NCBI GenBank assembly: GCA_964465145.1
Contig: CAYXJR010000018.1
Span: 1-54,625 of the forward strand
Reading direction: 5' to 3'
DNA length: 54,625 bases
From: JAUVKA01 sp964465145
GTDB lineage: Bacteria > Bacteroidota > Bacteroidia > Bacteroidales > UBA12481
The translations under genes and the position numbers were made by a program. Shown here in pieces: positions 33,067 through 42,488 of the stretch. A model generated the notes under the pieces. The model worked only from the letters and a program-made list of their open reading frames with translations, was not told the origin of the DNA and searched no databases. Numbering within the stretch: position 1 is the first letter of the stretch; every line of letters starts with the position of its first letter.

Positions 33067-34965
33067 ATGAGTGACCCCATTAAGCATGAATGTGGAATTG
33101 CCCTGATCCGGTTGTTAAAACCCCTTGATTATTACCAGGAAAAATATGGCACTTGGAGATATGGGATCAACAAGCTCTATCTTTTAATGGAAAAACAGCA
33201 CAATAGAGGGCAGGACGGTGCTGGGATCGTAAGTGTGAAATTGAATCTGTCATCAGGAAAGCCGTATATCCACCGTCACAGGAGCAATAATATAGAACCT
33301 ATCAGGGAGGTATTTGAAAATATTAATATTGATATTGCCCACCTTTTGGAAAAAGGTTACTCAGATGAGAACCTGAATGACCCTCATTTTGCTTATGAAC
33401 ACCTGCCTTTTTCCGGGGAATTATTGCTGGGGCATTTGCGATATGGAACTTTTGGCCGAAATAATCTAAGTACTGTCCACCCCGTCCTGAGGGCTAACAA
33501 CTGGAAGTCAAGAAGCCTGGTTCTTGCAGGGAATTTTAACCTGACAAATGTTGATGAGTTATACCAGGATTTATTGAACATCGGCCAGCATCCTGTGGAT
33601 TTTAGCGATACAGTAACTATCCTGGAAAATGTTGGTCATTTCCTGGATGAAGAGGTGGAAAAAAGTTACAGGGACTTTAAGGCCAAAGGTTATGCGAAAG
33701 ATGAAATTTCTACGCTAATCGCAGAAAAGCTGGATGTTCAACAGATACTCAAGAATTCATCGAAGAAATGGGATGGTGGGTACGTTATCGCCGGTCTGAT
33801 CGGACATGGAGATGCTTTTGTTCTTAGAGATCCAAATGGGATACGTCCGGCATTTTGGTACCAGGATGAAGAGGTTCTGGTGGTTACCTCTGAACGCCCC
33901 GTTATTCAAACCGCTTTTAATGTTCCTATCGACTCAATAAAAGAAATACATCCTGGTAATGCAGTGGTGGTTAAAAATAATGGTAATGTTGAAATGCTGT
34001 CTATTAGTGACAGTAGAGAGCGAAAATCATGTTCATTTGAGAGAATCTATTTCTCCAGGGGTTCTGATAAGGATATCTACCAGGAACGAAAAAAGTTGGG
34101 GTACTCCCTGGTGCCTGAAATCTTGAAAAGTGTCAATTACGATTTGGTTCATACCGTTTTTTCATATATTCCTAACACTGCTGAAACAGCTTTCTATGGT
34201 ATGATCCAGGGAATTGAGAATCATATCCAGACCATCCAAAAAGAAAAAATTACCACCTGTAAAGATCCTGCCAATCTGGATGCGATACTTTCAATAAAAC
34301 CCAGGATAGAAAAAATCGCCATTAAGGATGTTAAGCTTCGTACCTTTATCACCCAGGACCAGGATCGGGACGATCTTGTTGCCCATGTTTATGATATTAC
34401 TTATGGTACTATAAATCCTGGTGAAGACAGCCTTGTGGTAATCGATGATTCTATTGTTCGCGGAACAACATTAAAAAAGAGTATTATCCGCATTCTCGAT
34501 CGTCTGAGCCCCAAGAAGATAGTTGTTGTTTCCTCTTCTCCTCAAATTCGATATCCCGACTGTTATGGTATTGATATGGCCAAATTGGGTGATTTTATCG
34601 CATTTAAAGCAGCTATATCCCTGTTAAAGAAGAGAGGGATGGAAGGGGTGATAACACAGGTTTACAATAAATGCAAAGCACAGAAATCTTTCCCGAAAGA
34701 GGGAATCGATAACTATGTAAAGGACATTTATGCTCCTTTTTCCGACAATGATATATCTGTGGAAATTGCTTTTCTTCTAAGAACTGAAAAGGTTAATGCC
34801 GAGGTGGAGGTGATTTATCAAAAGGTTGAAGATCTGCATATTGCCTGTCCCAATGATCTTGGCGACTGGTACTTTACCGGAAATTATCCCACCCCCGGTG
34901 GGAATAAGGTAGTAAATAATTCTTTTATCAAATTTATGGAAGGCAGCGACGAAAGAGGATATTAA
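33067..34965 (+). CDS. Amidophosphoribosyltransferase-like protein (long PurF type)
   Basis: 632 residues, notably longer than typical PurF (about 460-510). The N-terminal glutaminase domain starts after a short propeptide with HECGIALIRL, so Cys9 would become the nucleophile; KQHNRGQDGAGIVS is a family match. The C-terminal phosphoribosyltransferase half carries the PRPP-binding loop LVVIDDSIVRGTTLKKSI. Insertions lie between the halves. PurF catalyses the first step of purine synthesis from PRPP and glutamine. Bacteroidota often carry a long and a standard PurF-type gene; I cannot tell which role this one plays. Confidence 0.88.
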   Translation: MSDPIKHECGIALIRLLKPLDYYQEKYGTWRYGINKLYLLMEKQHNRGQDGAGIVSVKLNLSSGKPYIHRHRSNNIEPIREVFENINIDIAHLLEKGYSDENLNDPHFAYEHLPFSGELLLGHLRYGTFGRNNLSTVHPVLRANNWKSRSLVLAGNFNLTNVDELYQDLLNIGQHPVDFSDTVTILENVGHFLDEEVEKSYRDFKAKGYAKDEISTLIAEKLDVQQILKNSSKKWDGGYVIAGLIGHGDAFVLRDPNGIRPAFWYQDEEVLVVTSERPVIQTAFNVPIDSIKEIHPGNAVVVKNNGNVEMLSISDSRERKSCSFERIYFSRGSDKDIYQERKKLGYSLVPEILKSVNYDLVHTVFSYIPNTAETAFYGMIQGIENHIQTIQKEKITTCKDPANLDAILSIKPRIEKIAIKDVKLRTFITQDQDRDDLVAHVYDITYGTINPGEDSLVVIDDSIVRGTTLKKSIIRILDRLSPKKIVVVSSSPQIRYPDCYGIDMAKLGDFIAFKAAISLLKKRGMEGVITQVYNKCKAQKSFPKEGIDNYVKDIYAPFSDNDISVEIAFLLRTEKVNAEVEVIYQKVEDLHIACPNDLGDWYFTGNYPTPGGNKVVNNSFIKFMEGSDERGY

Positions 34966-34982
34966 GGCTTTATGTGGATTTA

Positions 34983-36032
34983 TTATTCCGCCCCCTCATC
35001 CTGTTTTTTCTTTCTGGCCTGAATAATTCCCTCCCTGAATAAACTGGGGAAGCGAACGCGAATATGGCGCAGATTAAATGGCCTGATGCGGAGATTGTCC
35101 CTAATGTAAGAAACTATATGGCGACTGATTTTTTTCTCGTAAATATCTTTGTTTGTTATAAGAATTCCCGTCTCCTCAACGGCCCCGAATTCGTTGTTTC
35201 TGGCGGTGCCAAAAGTTTTCATCGTTGGCGATAAATTCATGTAAGAATTAATCAGCGGTGGAATTTTTAAACCAAGTGCACGTATTTCCCTTGACAGAAT
35301 CTTATAATCTTCTTCATATTTAGAACCAGTGAAAATTGGAGCCATATATTCTATTTCTTCAGGTATAACCAAGGGGTGTATCGGGGTAACTAGTTTTTCT
35401 TTGTCCGGAAAATGTTTATTAAGAAAATAGAGTATCATGTCACGGCCTTTACGGTTATAATCCGTGTACATGGTAACCTTGCCAAAAAAATAATTGGCGT
35501 ATTCATATTGCAAATACAATGCCCCCAAACCGTCCCAAAGATTGTCGAGGGCGAACATACCCTTTCTCATTAGGCGACTGGACTGGTACATAGGTTGAAC
35601 AAAAGATCGGCCAAGTTCAATTGTGTAAGGCATGTAATCTTTCAGGAATTTCTCAGAGAAAGTAAATATGCTGAAAGTGGACAAGTGTTTTTTGACCATT
35701 TCCTTATCACTATTAAGCTCATTACATAAAAAATAACGATAACCTCCCAGGATTTCTTTCTCCCTAGGGTCCCAAACAATTAATTGGTGATATGGGTGCG
35801 AGGAAACGTCATGATCATCCACATCCATTTCCTCACCCGTTCCCCCTCCTGCTTCCCTGAAAGAAATCTCCCGAAGCCTTCCAACTTCTCTCATAAGGTT
35901 AGGTGCATCGTTTCCTGTAAAGGTATATATTTGATTACCAACGAAATTAGTTTCACGTAAACATCTCTCTGGTGTGAGTTCAGCTAGAATTTTTTTGCGA
36001 TCTATTTTGGGAATAATTGGTTTCATCAGCAT
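34983..36032 (-). CDS. glsB: GNAT-family N-acyltransferase, GlsB-like
   Basis: 349 residues without a signal peptide. It resembles the OlsB/GlsB family, which transfers a 3-hydroxyacyl chain from acyl-ACP to an amino acid: FREAGGGTGEEMDVDDHD, GYRYFLCNELNSD, IELGRSFVQPMYQSSRLMRKG and PAIHPLVIPEEI-like features are visible. In Bacteroides, GlsB with GlsA makes glycine lipids, and this gene sits next to a GlsA-like acyltransferase. Substrate is inferred from the pair, so ornithine lipid remains possible. The 35-nt gap to the upstream gene fits one operon. Confidence 0.78.
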   Translation of the reverse strand: MLMKPIIPKIDRKKILAELTPERCLRETNFVGNQIYTFTGNDAPNLMREVGRLREISFREAGGGTGEEMDVDDHDVSSHPYHQLIVWDPREKEILGGYRYFLCNELNSDKEMVKKHLSTFSIFTFSEKFLKDYMPYTIELGRSFVQPMYQSSRLMRKGMFALDNLWDGLGALYLQYEYANYFFGKVTMYTDYNRKGRDMILYFLNKHFPDKEKLVTPIHPLVIPEEIEYMAPIFTGSKYEEDYKILSREIRALGLKIPPLINSYMNLSPTMKTFGTARNNEFGAVEETGILITNKDIYEKKISRHIVSYIRDNLRIRPFNLRHIRVRFPSLFREGIIQARKKKQDEGAE

Positions 36033-36067
36033 ACGCCTCCCTTGGAAGGATATATCATTAAATAAAA

Positions 36068-36931
36068 TTACGATTTATTATTTAGTCCATAAACAATTTC
36101 TTTCACTTTTTGAGCCCACTCCTCGGCCGTCTTATCCGGTGTGAAGGTTTTCCAGGATATGGGTTTTCCAAATGTCATTATTAATTCCTGTTGACGTTGT
36201 TTAAACATTTCATTCGGCAGGTATAGCATTTCAATGTTTTGACGGATCCTCAGGAACTTTCTCAAATTAGCAAGTCTGTAGAAGAAACTTGAAACCCTCC
36301 CATTTATATGAACCGGGACAATATCTCTCTTGTATTCAATGGATTTCTTAATAAAAGTCCGCTTCCATTCAAGGTCTTCTATTTTGCCTTTAGTGCGCCT
36401 GCTGATCAGGCCGGCCGGGAAAAAAATGACAGGATGGTTAGAGACAAAAGATTCGTGCATATCTGAAACATATGACTTTGCGTTTCCACCATGCTTGTTG
36501 AGGCCGATAAGGGCTGGCCTCATTGGCACTAAATTCATAAGAAGGTCATTGGCTGTGATTTTTACCCCCATATCAAGATTTTTACCGATGACCTTAGCCA
36601 AGCTAACTCCATCGAGGCCTCCAAGGGGGTGATTTGCAACGATAATAGCTCTTGGGTTTTTCGGTAAATTCTCTAACCCAATAGTTTTTATGTTCACTTC
36701 AAAAAATTCCAGTGCTCTGTTAATGAATTCAGAAGGCAGGCAATTCTGGTTGCGGATGAGGAATTCATTTATTTCATTCTGGTGAACAATGCGTTTGAGG
36801 TAACGAATCAAAAAGCCTGGAATCCGTTTAAGTAATTTTTCATCTTTAGAAGCAAAAACGCTTTCAATATCAATAAGTTGCAAGGCGTCATCTGGGATCT
36901 TATCCACCATCATTATCCTCTCGGAGTTCAT
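36068..36931 (-). CDS. glsA: Lysophospholipid acyltransferase family protein, GlsA-like
   Basis: About 287 residues from ATG 36931 (a TTG at 36949 is also in frame). The acyltransferase motif I appears as ANHPLGGLDGVSLA, with His and Asp five residues apart, as is usual in this hemolysin-like subfamily, in place of the HX4D of PlsC. A second conserved block is FFPAGLISRRTKG. GlsA would add the second acyl chain to the 3-hydroxyl of an N-acyl glycine, giving the mature glycine lipid. It is the first gene of the glsA-glsB pair. Confidence 0.78.
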   Translation of the reverse strand: MNSERIMMVDKIPDDALQLIDIESVFASKDEKLLKRIPGFLIRYLKRIVHQNEINEFLIRNQNCLPSEFINRALEFFEVNIKTIGLENLPKNPRAIIVANHPLGGLDGVSLAKVIGKNLDMGVKITANDLLMNLVPMRPALIGLNKHGGNAKSYVSDMHESFVSNHPVIFFPAGLISRRTKGKIEDLEWKRTFIKKSIEYKRDIVPVHINGRVSSFFYRLANLRKFLRIRQNIEMLYLPNEMFKQRQQELIMTFGKPISWKTFTPDKTAEEWAQKVKEIVYGLNNKS

Positions 36932-37048
36932 TATTCGGCTAAAGTACAAAATAAATTATTCCACTATGGCTTTATCCTTTGTGTTTTCACGCATTAGGGA
37001 AGGCCGATAATCTTTTTTGAATTTCCTGATCGAAAAGTTATTAACAGA

Positions 37049-37089
37049 TTGGGAAATATTGTGTCAAAAATTGGGAATATATGTCAATA
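37049..37089 (+). promoter_or_regulatory. Possible MraZ operator: two imperfect direct repeats
   Basis: ATTGGGAAATATTGTGTCAA and ATTGGGAATATATGTCAAT lie 22 nt apart, start to start, about 35-75 nt before the mraZ ATG. Each contains TGGGA (37050-37054 and 37072-37076). In Escherichia coli, MraZ binds TGGGN direct repeats in its own promoter. The spacing there is shorter, so this is inferred, not certain. Confidence 0.4.
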
Positions 37090-37095
37090 AGTGTT

Positions 37096-37103
37096 TATTT
37101 TTA
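37096..37103 (+). promoter_or_regulatory. -7 promoter element of the division and cell-wall cluster
   Basis: TATTTTTA matches TAnnTTTG except for the last base. It lies 21 nt before the mraZ ATG and just right of the TGGGA repeats. Confidence 0.3.
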
Positions 37104-37124
37104 CGACTTAAACCATGCCAATAT

Positions 37125-37604
37125 ATGTCCAGATTCAAGGGAGATCATTATTGTAAAGTGGATTCTAAGGGAAGAATCCTGTTTCCTTCAAGGCTTAAAA
37201 AACAGATGCCTCAGGAAGCCGGGGATGTCTTTATTGGTAAGATCAACACTTTTGAAAATAGCCTGATTCTCTATCCGGAGAATGTTTGGAATAAGCTAGT
37301 CAATAGGACCTTAAAAAAGCTCAATCCATACAAGGCAAAACACAACGAATTTAAAAGGGATTTTTTCAGGGATGTAATTGAAATGGAACTGGATAGCTCA
37401 GGAAGAGTTTTATTGTCACGGCGTTTTTTGAATAAGCTTGGGGTGATTCCCGGTGAAGGTGAGGAGGTAGTGCTGGCTGGTCAGGGAGATGTGGTGGAAC
37501 TGATGTCCAGAGATAAATATGAAGGAACTCAATTGACCGACGAGCAAAGAGTTTCTATTGCAGAGGATGTAATGGGTGATTTTGAATGGGAAGATGAAGA
37601 ATAA
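37125..37604 (+). CDS. mraZ: Transcriptional regulator MraZ
   Basis: First gene of the division and cell-wall cluster, autoregulator of the operon, also found with the nucleoid. The 159 residues comprise two SpoVT-AbrB type domains: FKGDHYCKVDSKGRILFPSR and the second around RDVIEMELDSSGRVLLSRRF. I chose ATG 37125 (MSRFKGDHYC) over a longer frame because the family begins at the first DNA-binding domain. Its TAA overlaps the rsmH ATG by one base. TGGGA repeats lie upstream. Confidence 0.93.
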   Translation: MSRFKGDHYCKVDSKGRILFPSRLKKQMPQEAGDVFIGKINTFENSLILYPENVWNKLVNRTLKKLNPYKAKHNEFKRDFFRDVIEMELDSSGRVLLSRRFLNKLGVIPGEGEEVVLAGQGDVVELMSRDKYEGTQLTDEQRVSIAEDVMGDFEWEDEE

Positions 37605-38527
37605 TGGAGAAAGACAAATATCACATACCTGTTCTGCTAGAGGAAAGCATTGCAGGACTGTCTCTGCAACCCGGCGGAACCTATGTAGATCTGACATATG
37701 GTGGGGGTGGCCATTCACGGAAGATCCTATCCGCTTTGGATCAGGGTCGCCTGATTGCCTTTGATCAGGACCCGGACGTTAGGGATCACCTTATTAAGGA
37801 TGAGAGATTTCTGTTTATCAACCATAATTTTCGTTACATGGAGAATTTTCTGGACTACCATAGTGTAGGACAGGTGGATGGAGTTCTGGCAGACCTGGGA
37901 GTTTCATCCCATCAGTTAGACCAGCCAGACAGAGGGTTCTCATATCGGTTTGACGCCCCGCTGGATATGCGCATGAGTCCGGGGATAAGTGAAAGCGCCA
38001 GAGAAATTATTAATGAGGCAGACCAGGAAAGGCTGACCAGGATCTTTCGGGATTATGGGGAGATTGGCCGGGCAGGATACTGGGCAAATCATATCATCAG
38101 GGAAAGGGCTTCGTCCCCGATTGAAAGAACCTCTCAGCTGGTTGAATGCATGAAGCCTTTATTGAAAAAAGGCAGGGAAAATAAAGATCTGTCGAGGCTC
38201 TTTCAAGCAATTAGAATAGAGGTAAACCGGGAAATGGATGGATTGATACAAATGCTAAAGCAGTGTGTCAGCTGGATAAAACCTGGCGGCAGGCTTGTGG
38301 TGCTGAGTTATCATTCAATAGAGGACCGCATAGTTAAAAATTTTATCAATTCAGGTAATGTCGAGGGGATTGTGAGTAAAGATTTTTTTGGAAATAAGCT
38401 GGTGCCCTTTCAGGTGGTGAACAGAAAATTGATCATACCCGGAGAAGACGAATTGGAAAGGAATTCAAGAGCGCGAAGTGCTAAACTGAGAATTGCAGAA
38501 AGACTATTTGATGAAAAGGAATCGTAA
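37604..38527 (+). CDS. rsmH: 16S rRNA (cytosine-1402-N4)-methyltransferase
   Basis: Methylates C1402 in the ribosomal decoding centre. The 307 residues show HIPVLLEESI at the start, the SAM-binding DLTYGGGGHSRKIL, GVLADLGVSSHQLD with the following RGFSYRFDAPLDMRM, and the C-terminal VLSYHSIEDRIVK. Start overlaps mraZ by one base; its end overlaps ftsL by 17 nt. The order mraZ-rsmH-ftsL is the standard one. Confidence 0.96.
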   Translation: MEKDKYHIPVLLEESIAGLSLQPGGTYVDLTYGGGGHSRKILSALDQGRLIAFDQDPDVRDHLIKDERFLFINHNFRYMENFLDYHSVGQVDGVLADLGVSSHQLDQPDRGFSYRFDAPLDMRMSPGISESAREIINEADQERLTRIFRDYGEIGRAGYWANHIIRERASSPIERTSQLVECMKPLLKKGRENKDLSRLFQAIRIEVNREMDGLIQMLKQCVSWIKPGGRLVVLSYHSIEDRIVKNFINSGNVEGIVSKDFFGNKLVPFQVVNRKLIIPGEDELERNSRARSAKLRIAERLFDEKES

Positions 38528-38888
38528 GGATAGAAAAGAGTTCGTCAGCCCTCATCAGGAATTGAAGGAGGCAAAACGACTTACTGCTAAGGATCTTCTC
38601 GGTGGAGGGGTTTTGTCGAGGGAAGGAGTTATCCGGCAGGTGCCATTTCTGCTATTCCTCTTTGTAATGCTCATATTCTACATAGGAAATCAATACCAGG
38701 GGGCAAAGATCATGAAAAATGTTCTTATGGTTGAAGCCCGGCTGAAGGTGTTGCGCACCGAATCCATTTCCACAACTTTTGAACGAATGGAAATGAGCAA
38801 GCAATCAGAAGTAATAAAACTGGTTAAGGACAAAGGCCTGCCTTTGCAAGAGGCTGTTTTACCGCCCTATAACATCGAAATAGAATAA
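38511..38888 (+). CDS. ftsL: FtsL-like cell division protein
   Basis: 125 residues: basic cytoplasmic segment, one transmembrane helix at about 45-62 (VPFLLFLFVMLIFYIGNQ), and a periplasmic region with coiled-coil features. In bacteria FtsL acts with FtsQ and FtsB to activate the septal FtsW-FtsI synthase. Identification rests on topology and position between rsmH and ftsI, since FtsL is poorly conserved in sequence. ATG 38511 lies inside the rsmH reading frame. Confidence 0.75.
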   Translation: MKRNRKDRKEFVSPHQELKEAKRLTAKDLLGGGVLSREGVIRQVPFLLFLFVMLIFYIGNQYQGAKIMKNVLMVEARLKVLRTESISTTFERMEMSKQSEVIKLVKDKGLPLQEAVLPPYNIEIE

Positions 38889-38894
38889 GCAAAC

Positions 38895-41018
38895 TTGGAA
38901 ATAAAAGGTACCATATTGTCACGCATTGGTTGGATTTATGTCCTCATGTTAATTGGGGCAATAGCGATTATGGGGAAGGTCCTGTATCTGCAATTTGTTG
39001 AAGGGGAACAGTGGAGAGCTAAGGCAGAATTGATGAGTGAGCGTTCCAAAGCTATACCCGCTAACAGAGGGAATATTCTGGATGCAGATGAGAATCCTAT
39101 TGCCAGTACAATCCCTACATATGACCTTGCAATGGATCCTTGCAGTAAGGGAATGTCCCTGGCTGTTTATCAGGCAGAATTACCTGGACTGGCAAAAGGA
39201 TTAGAAGAACTTTTCGGTGAAAAATCTGCAAAGCAATATGAGCAAATGATCAGCCGGGCCAAACAACAGGGTGAACAGAACCTGGTTCTGAAAAAACACA
39301 TATCATATCGGCAGGCCCAAAATGCTAAGGAATTGCCCCTATTCAAACACGGTCAGTTCCAGGGCGGAATAAAACTTATTCAGAAAAACACCCGGGCGAG
39401 GCCATACAAACTCCTTGCCAGCCGGACAATCGGATATGCTCAGGATGGAGAATCCGGCATAATGATTGGACTCGAGGGTAAATTTGATTCCTTCCTGAGC
39501 GGGCAAAACGGGATGAGGTATGAATATCGCCTTGGTGGAGACGATTGGATGCCAACGAGTAGTAAAAACATGGTTGAACCACGTGACGGATATGATATCG
39601 TGACGACCATAGACATGAATTATCAAGATGTTGCCGAGAATGCACTTTATAACCTATTGGAGGAGAAAATGGCCGATCATGGCTGTGCAGTTCTTATGGA
39701 AGTAGCTACAGGTGAAATTAAGGCTATGGTTAATCTGGCCAGGGGTCAGGATGGGGCATATCATGAAACTTATAACTATGCTGTTGGTGAAAAGCATGAG
39801 CCTGGCTCAACGTTTAAGCTTCCTGCACTTATGGCTGCCCTGGAAGCAGGATTAATTGAACTGGATGATACGGTTGATACCTATAATGGAGTTTATAGTT
39901 TTTACGGGTCCACTGTTAGAGATTCCCATAGAGGAGGATATGGATTGATAGACGTCCAAACTGTACTGGAGAAGTCATCCAACATTGGAATGGGCAGAAT
40001 TATTGAAAGATGCTATAAAGACAATCCCAAGCAATTCGTTGACCGTTTATACGCAATGGGCCTCAAAGAGCTTACCGGAATTGAAATTGAAGGAGAGCCC
40101 GAACCCAGGATTAAGAATCCGGGAGATTCTGACTGGTATAAAACTACTTTGCCTTTTATGGCTCATGGTTATGAGTTGGAAATGACCCCTCTTCAAATCC
40201 TTACTTTTTACAATGCGGTGGCTAATGGAGGAAAGATGGTAGCACCGCGCCTGGTGAAGGGGATAAAATATCATAGTCATCAGGAAAAGACCTTTGGCCC
40301 AAGGATAATAAAGAATTCTATCTGCTCGAAAGAAACAATTAGAAAAGCAAAAATTCTCCTGGAAGGGGTAGTGGAAAATGGTACAGCAACAAACCTGAAA
40401 ACCAAAGCCTATCAAATTGCAGGGAAAACAGGCACTGCGGTTATTTCCCATGGTAAATCCGGCTATCTGAATGCTCAGGGTAAAAAGGACTACCGAGCTT
40501 CTTTTGTGGGATATTTCCCAGCTGATAAACCAGCCTATAGCTGTATTGTGGTGGTCACAAAACCGCAGGAACAGTACTATGGCAATGTGGTGGCAGGAGA
40601 AGTTTTTCAAGAAATTGCCGATAAAGTATACGCCACAGACATTGATTTGCATCCCAACCTTAACAGTTATTACTGGGAACCGGTCCCTGAAATCCCAACT
40701 GTCATGGCTGGTGAATCGGAAGCAAGCAGGATAGTATTGAAAGGCCTAGGAATTACATACAAGGATAATAAAGACATAGATTCATATGCATCGGTAGAAA
40801 AAGTGGATGACAATCTATGTCTCAAAAAGCTTGATTTGCAGCCGGGTGTAGTTCCTGATGTTACTGGTATGGGCCTTAGCGATGCGCTTCCTCTTTTGGA
40901 AAATGAGGGGCTAAAGGTAATTGTGGTTGGATATGGAAGGATCATTAAGCAATCGAAAAACCCAGGGGAGCAGATTGTTTCCGGGCAAATAATTGAATTG
41001 ATATTAGAGCTGAGTTAA
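38895..41018 (+). CDS. ftsI: Septal penicillin-binding protein (transpeptidase, PBP3 type) with PASTA domain
   Basis: Cross-links septal peptidoglycan. The 707 residues have one N-terminal membrane helix (about 10-33), a dimerisation domain, and a transpeptidase domain with Ser305 in GSTFK, SSN at 361-363 and KTG at 511-513. A C-terminal PASTA domain (VVPDVTGMGLSDALPLLENE) is present, as often in Bacteroidota division PBPs. The start is TTG at 38895, 6 nt after the ftsL stop. The stop overlaps the murE ATG by one base. Confidence 0.95.
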   Translation: MEIKGTILSRIGWIYVLMLIGAIAIMGKVLYLQFVEGEQWRAKAELMSERSKAIPANRGNILDADENPIASTIPTYDLAMDPCSKGMSLAVYQAELPGLAKGLEELFGEKSAKQYEQMISRAKQQGEQNLVLKKHISYRQAQNAKELPLFKHGQFQGGIKLIQKNTRARPYKLLASRTIGYAQDGESGIMIGLEGKFDSFLSGQNGMRYEYRLGGDDWMPTSSKNMVEPRDGYDIVTTIDMNYQDVAENALYNLLEEKMADHGCAVLMEVATGEIKAMVNLARGQDGAYHETYNYAVGEKHEPGSTFKLPALMAALEAGLIELDDTVDTYNGVYSFYGSTVRDSHRGGYGLIDVQTVLEKSSNIGMGRIIERCYKDNPKQFVDRLYAMGLKELTGIEIEGEPEPRIKNPGDSDWYKTTLPFMAHGYELEMTPLQILTFYNAVANGGKMVAPRLVKGIKYHSHQEKTFGPRIIKNSICSKETIRKAKILLEGVVENGTATNLKTKAYQIAGKTGTAVISHGKSGYLNAQGKKDYRASFVGYFPADKPAYSCIVVVTKPQEQYYGNVVAGEVFQEIADKVYATDIDLHPNLNSYYWEPVPEIPTVMAGESEASRIVLKGLGITYKDNKDIDSYASVEKVDDNLCLKKLDLQPGVVPDVTGMGLSDALPLLENEGLKVIVVGYGRIIKQSKNPGEQIVSGQIIELILELS

Positions 41019-42487
41019 TGAAATTAAGGGAACTTATCAAGGATATAAAAGACATGGCCTTTACCGGAACATCTAATCCGGAGATTATTGGCTTGTCCCT
41101 TGATTCCCGCAAAGTAAGTAAAGACTTCCTATTCGCTGCCATTCCAGGTACTTTGATGGATGGTCATAATTATATTTCTGAGGCCATTCGTGAAGGAGCT
41201 TCTGCAATCCTTTGCGAAGTTTTCCCTGATCAGTGCTCAGAATCTGTAGCATATATGGTGGTTCCGGATACCGGTGAAGCGCTGGGAAAAATTTGTTCCC
41301 GGTTTTATGATCAACCGGATCAGGACCTGCAGATTATTGGAATTACCGGGACAAATGGAAAAACAAGTATAGCCACCTGGCTTTTTGATCTCGGGGGAAA
41401 ACTGGGATATCCCTGTGGCCTGATTTCTACCATAAGGGTTATGATTAGGGGAAATTCCTACCCGGCAAGTCATACAACCCCAGATGTTATCAGCCTTTAC
41501 AATTATTTGCATTTAATGGTTAAGGCCGGATGTCAGTATGTATTTATGGAGGTATCCTCACATGCCCTTCATCAGAATAGGGTTGCAGGCCTGAGATTCA
41601 CTGGAGCAGTATTTACCAATCTTACCCGTGATCATTTGGATTACCATCATGATTTTCCGGCTTATCTCAGCGCTAAAAAGACCTTATTTGACAATTTAGA
41701 TAGAAATGCTTTCGCACTGGTAAACCATGATGACAAAAATGCAGAAGTAATGCTGCAAAATTCCAGTGCCAGGCCTGTTCGATTTTCAACCTGGTCGATA
41801 ACGGATTATCATGGCAAACTGATAGAACAGATCAGCCAGGCCATGTTGATTCAGATTAATGGGAAGGAGCTGTGGGTACCTTTTATTGGAAGATTTAATG
41901 CTTCCAATCTTACTGCTGTATACGGTGTTTCCAGAGAGCTGGGTTGGAAGGATGAAGAGATTCTAACAGGAATGAGTTCAATGCAACAGGTTGAAGGCCG
42001 TTTTGAACGATTTGACCTGGGAGAACAAATAACCGGCATCGTGGATTATGCCCATACACCAGATGCTCTGGAAAATGTCCTCGAAACAATTCGGGACATG
42101 TGCTCCACTGGTCAAAGGATCATAACCGTAATAGGCGCTGGCGGAAATAGGGACAAAGGCAAGAGGCCAAAAATGGCCTATGTGGCCTGTCAGAAAAGCG
42201 ATATCGTCATTCTTACATCGGATAATCCAAGATCCGAAAGTCCTGACAAAATTATTGAGGATATGAAGGACGGCATTCCATCAGAAATGGAATCGCGGGT
42301 TTTTTCCATTACTAACAGGAGGGAGGCAATTAAACTTGGCTTTGCAATGTCGAATTCGGGAGATTTTTTATTGGTGGCAGGAAAGGGACACGAGAATTAT
42401 CAGGAAATCAATGGAGAACGCCATCATTTCGATGACAGGGAGGAACTTTTGAGGATGAAATCGACCAAAAAAATAAAAAGGAGATAA
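41018..42487 (+). CDS. murE: UDP-MurNAc-L-Ala-D-Glu:meso-diaminopimelate ligase
   Basis: Adds the third amino acid to the peptidoglycan precursor. The 489 residues contain the ATP loop GITGTNGKTS, HTTPDVI, and the specificity motif TSDNPRSE. DNPR fits meso-diaminopimelate as substrate, which implies a Gram-negative type wall. The ATG overlaps the ftsI stop by one base. A murF gene, often next in the pathway, is missing from the cluster and must lie elsewhere or be replaced. Confidence 0.96.
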   Translation: MKLRELIKDIKDMAFTGTSNPEIIGLSLDSRKVSKDFLFAAIPGTLMDGHNYISEAIREGASAILCEVFPDQCSESVAYMVVPDTGEALGKICSRFYDQPDQDLQIIGITGTNGKTSIATWLFDLGGKLGYPCGLISTIRVMIRGNSYPASHTTPDVISLYNYLHLMVKAGCQYVFMEVSSHALHQNRVAGLRFTGAVFTNLTRDHLDYHHDFPAYLSAKKTLFDNLDRNAFALVNHDDKNAEVMLQNSSARPVRFSTWSITDYHGKLIEQISQAMLIQINGKELWVPFIGRFNASNLTAVYGVSRELGWKDEEILTGMSSMQQVEGRFERFDLGEQITGIVDYAHTPDALENVLETIRDMCSTGQRIITVIGAGGNRDKGKRPKMAYVACQKSDIVILTSDNPRSESPDKIIEDMKDGIPSEMESRVFSITNRREAIKLGFAMSNSGDFLLVAGKGHENYQEINGERHHFDDREELLRMKSTKKIKRR

Positions 42488-42488
42488 C

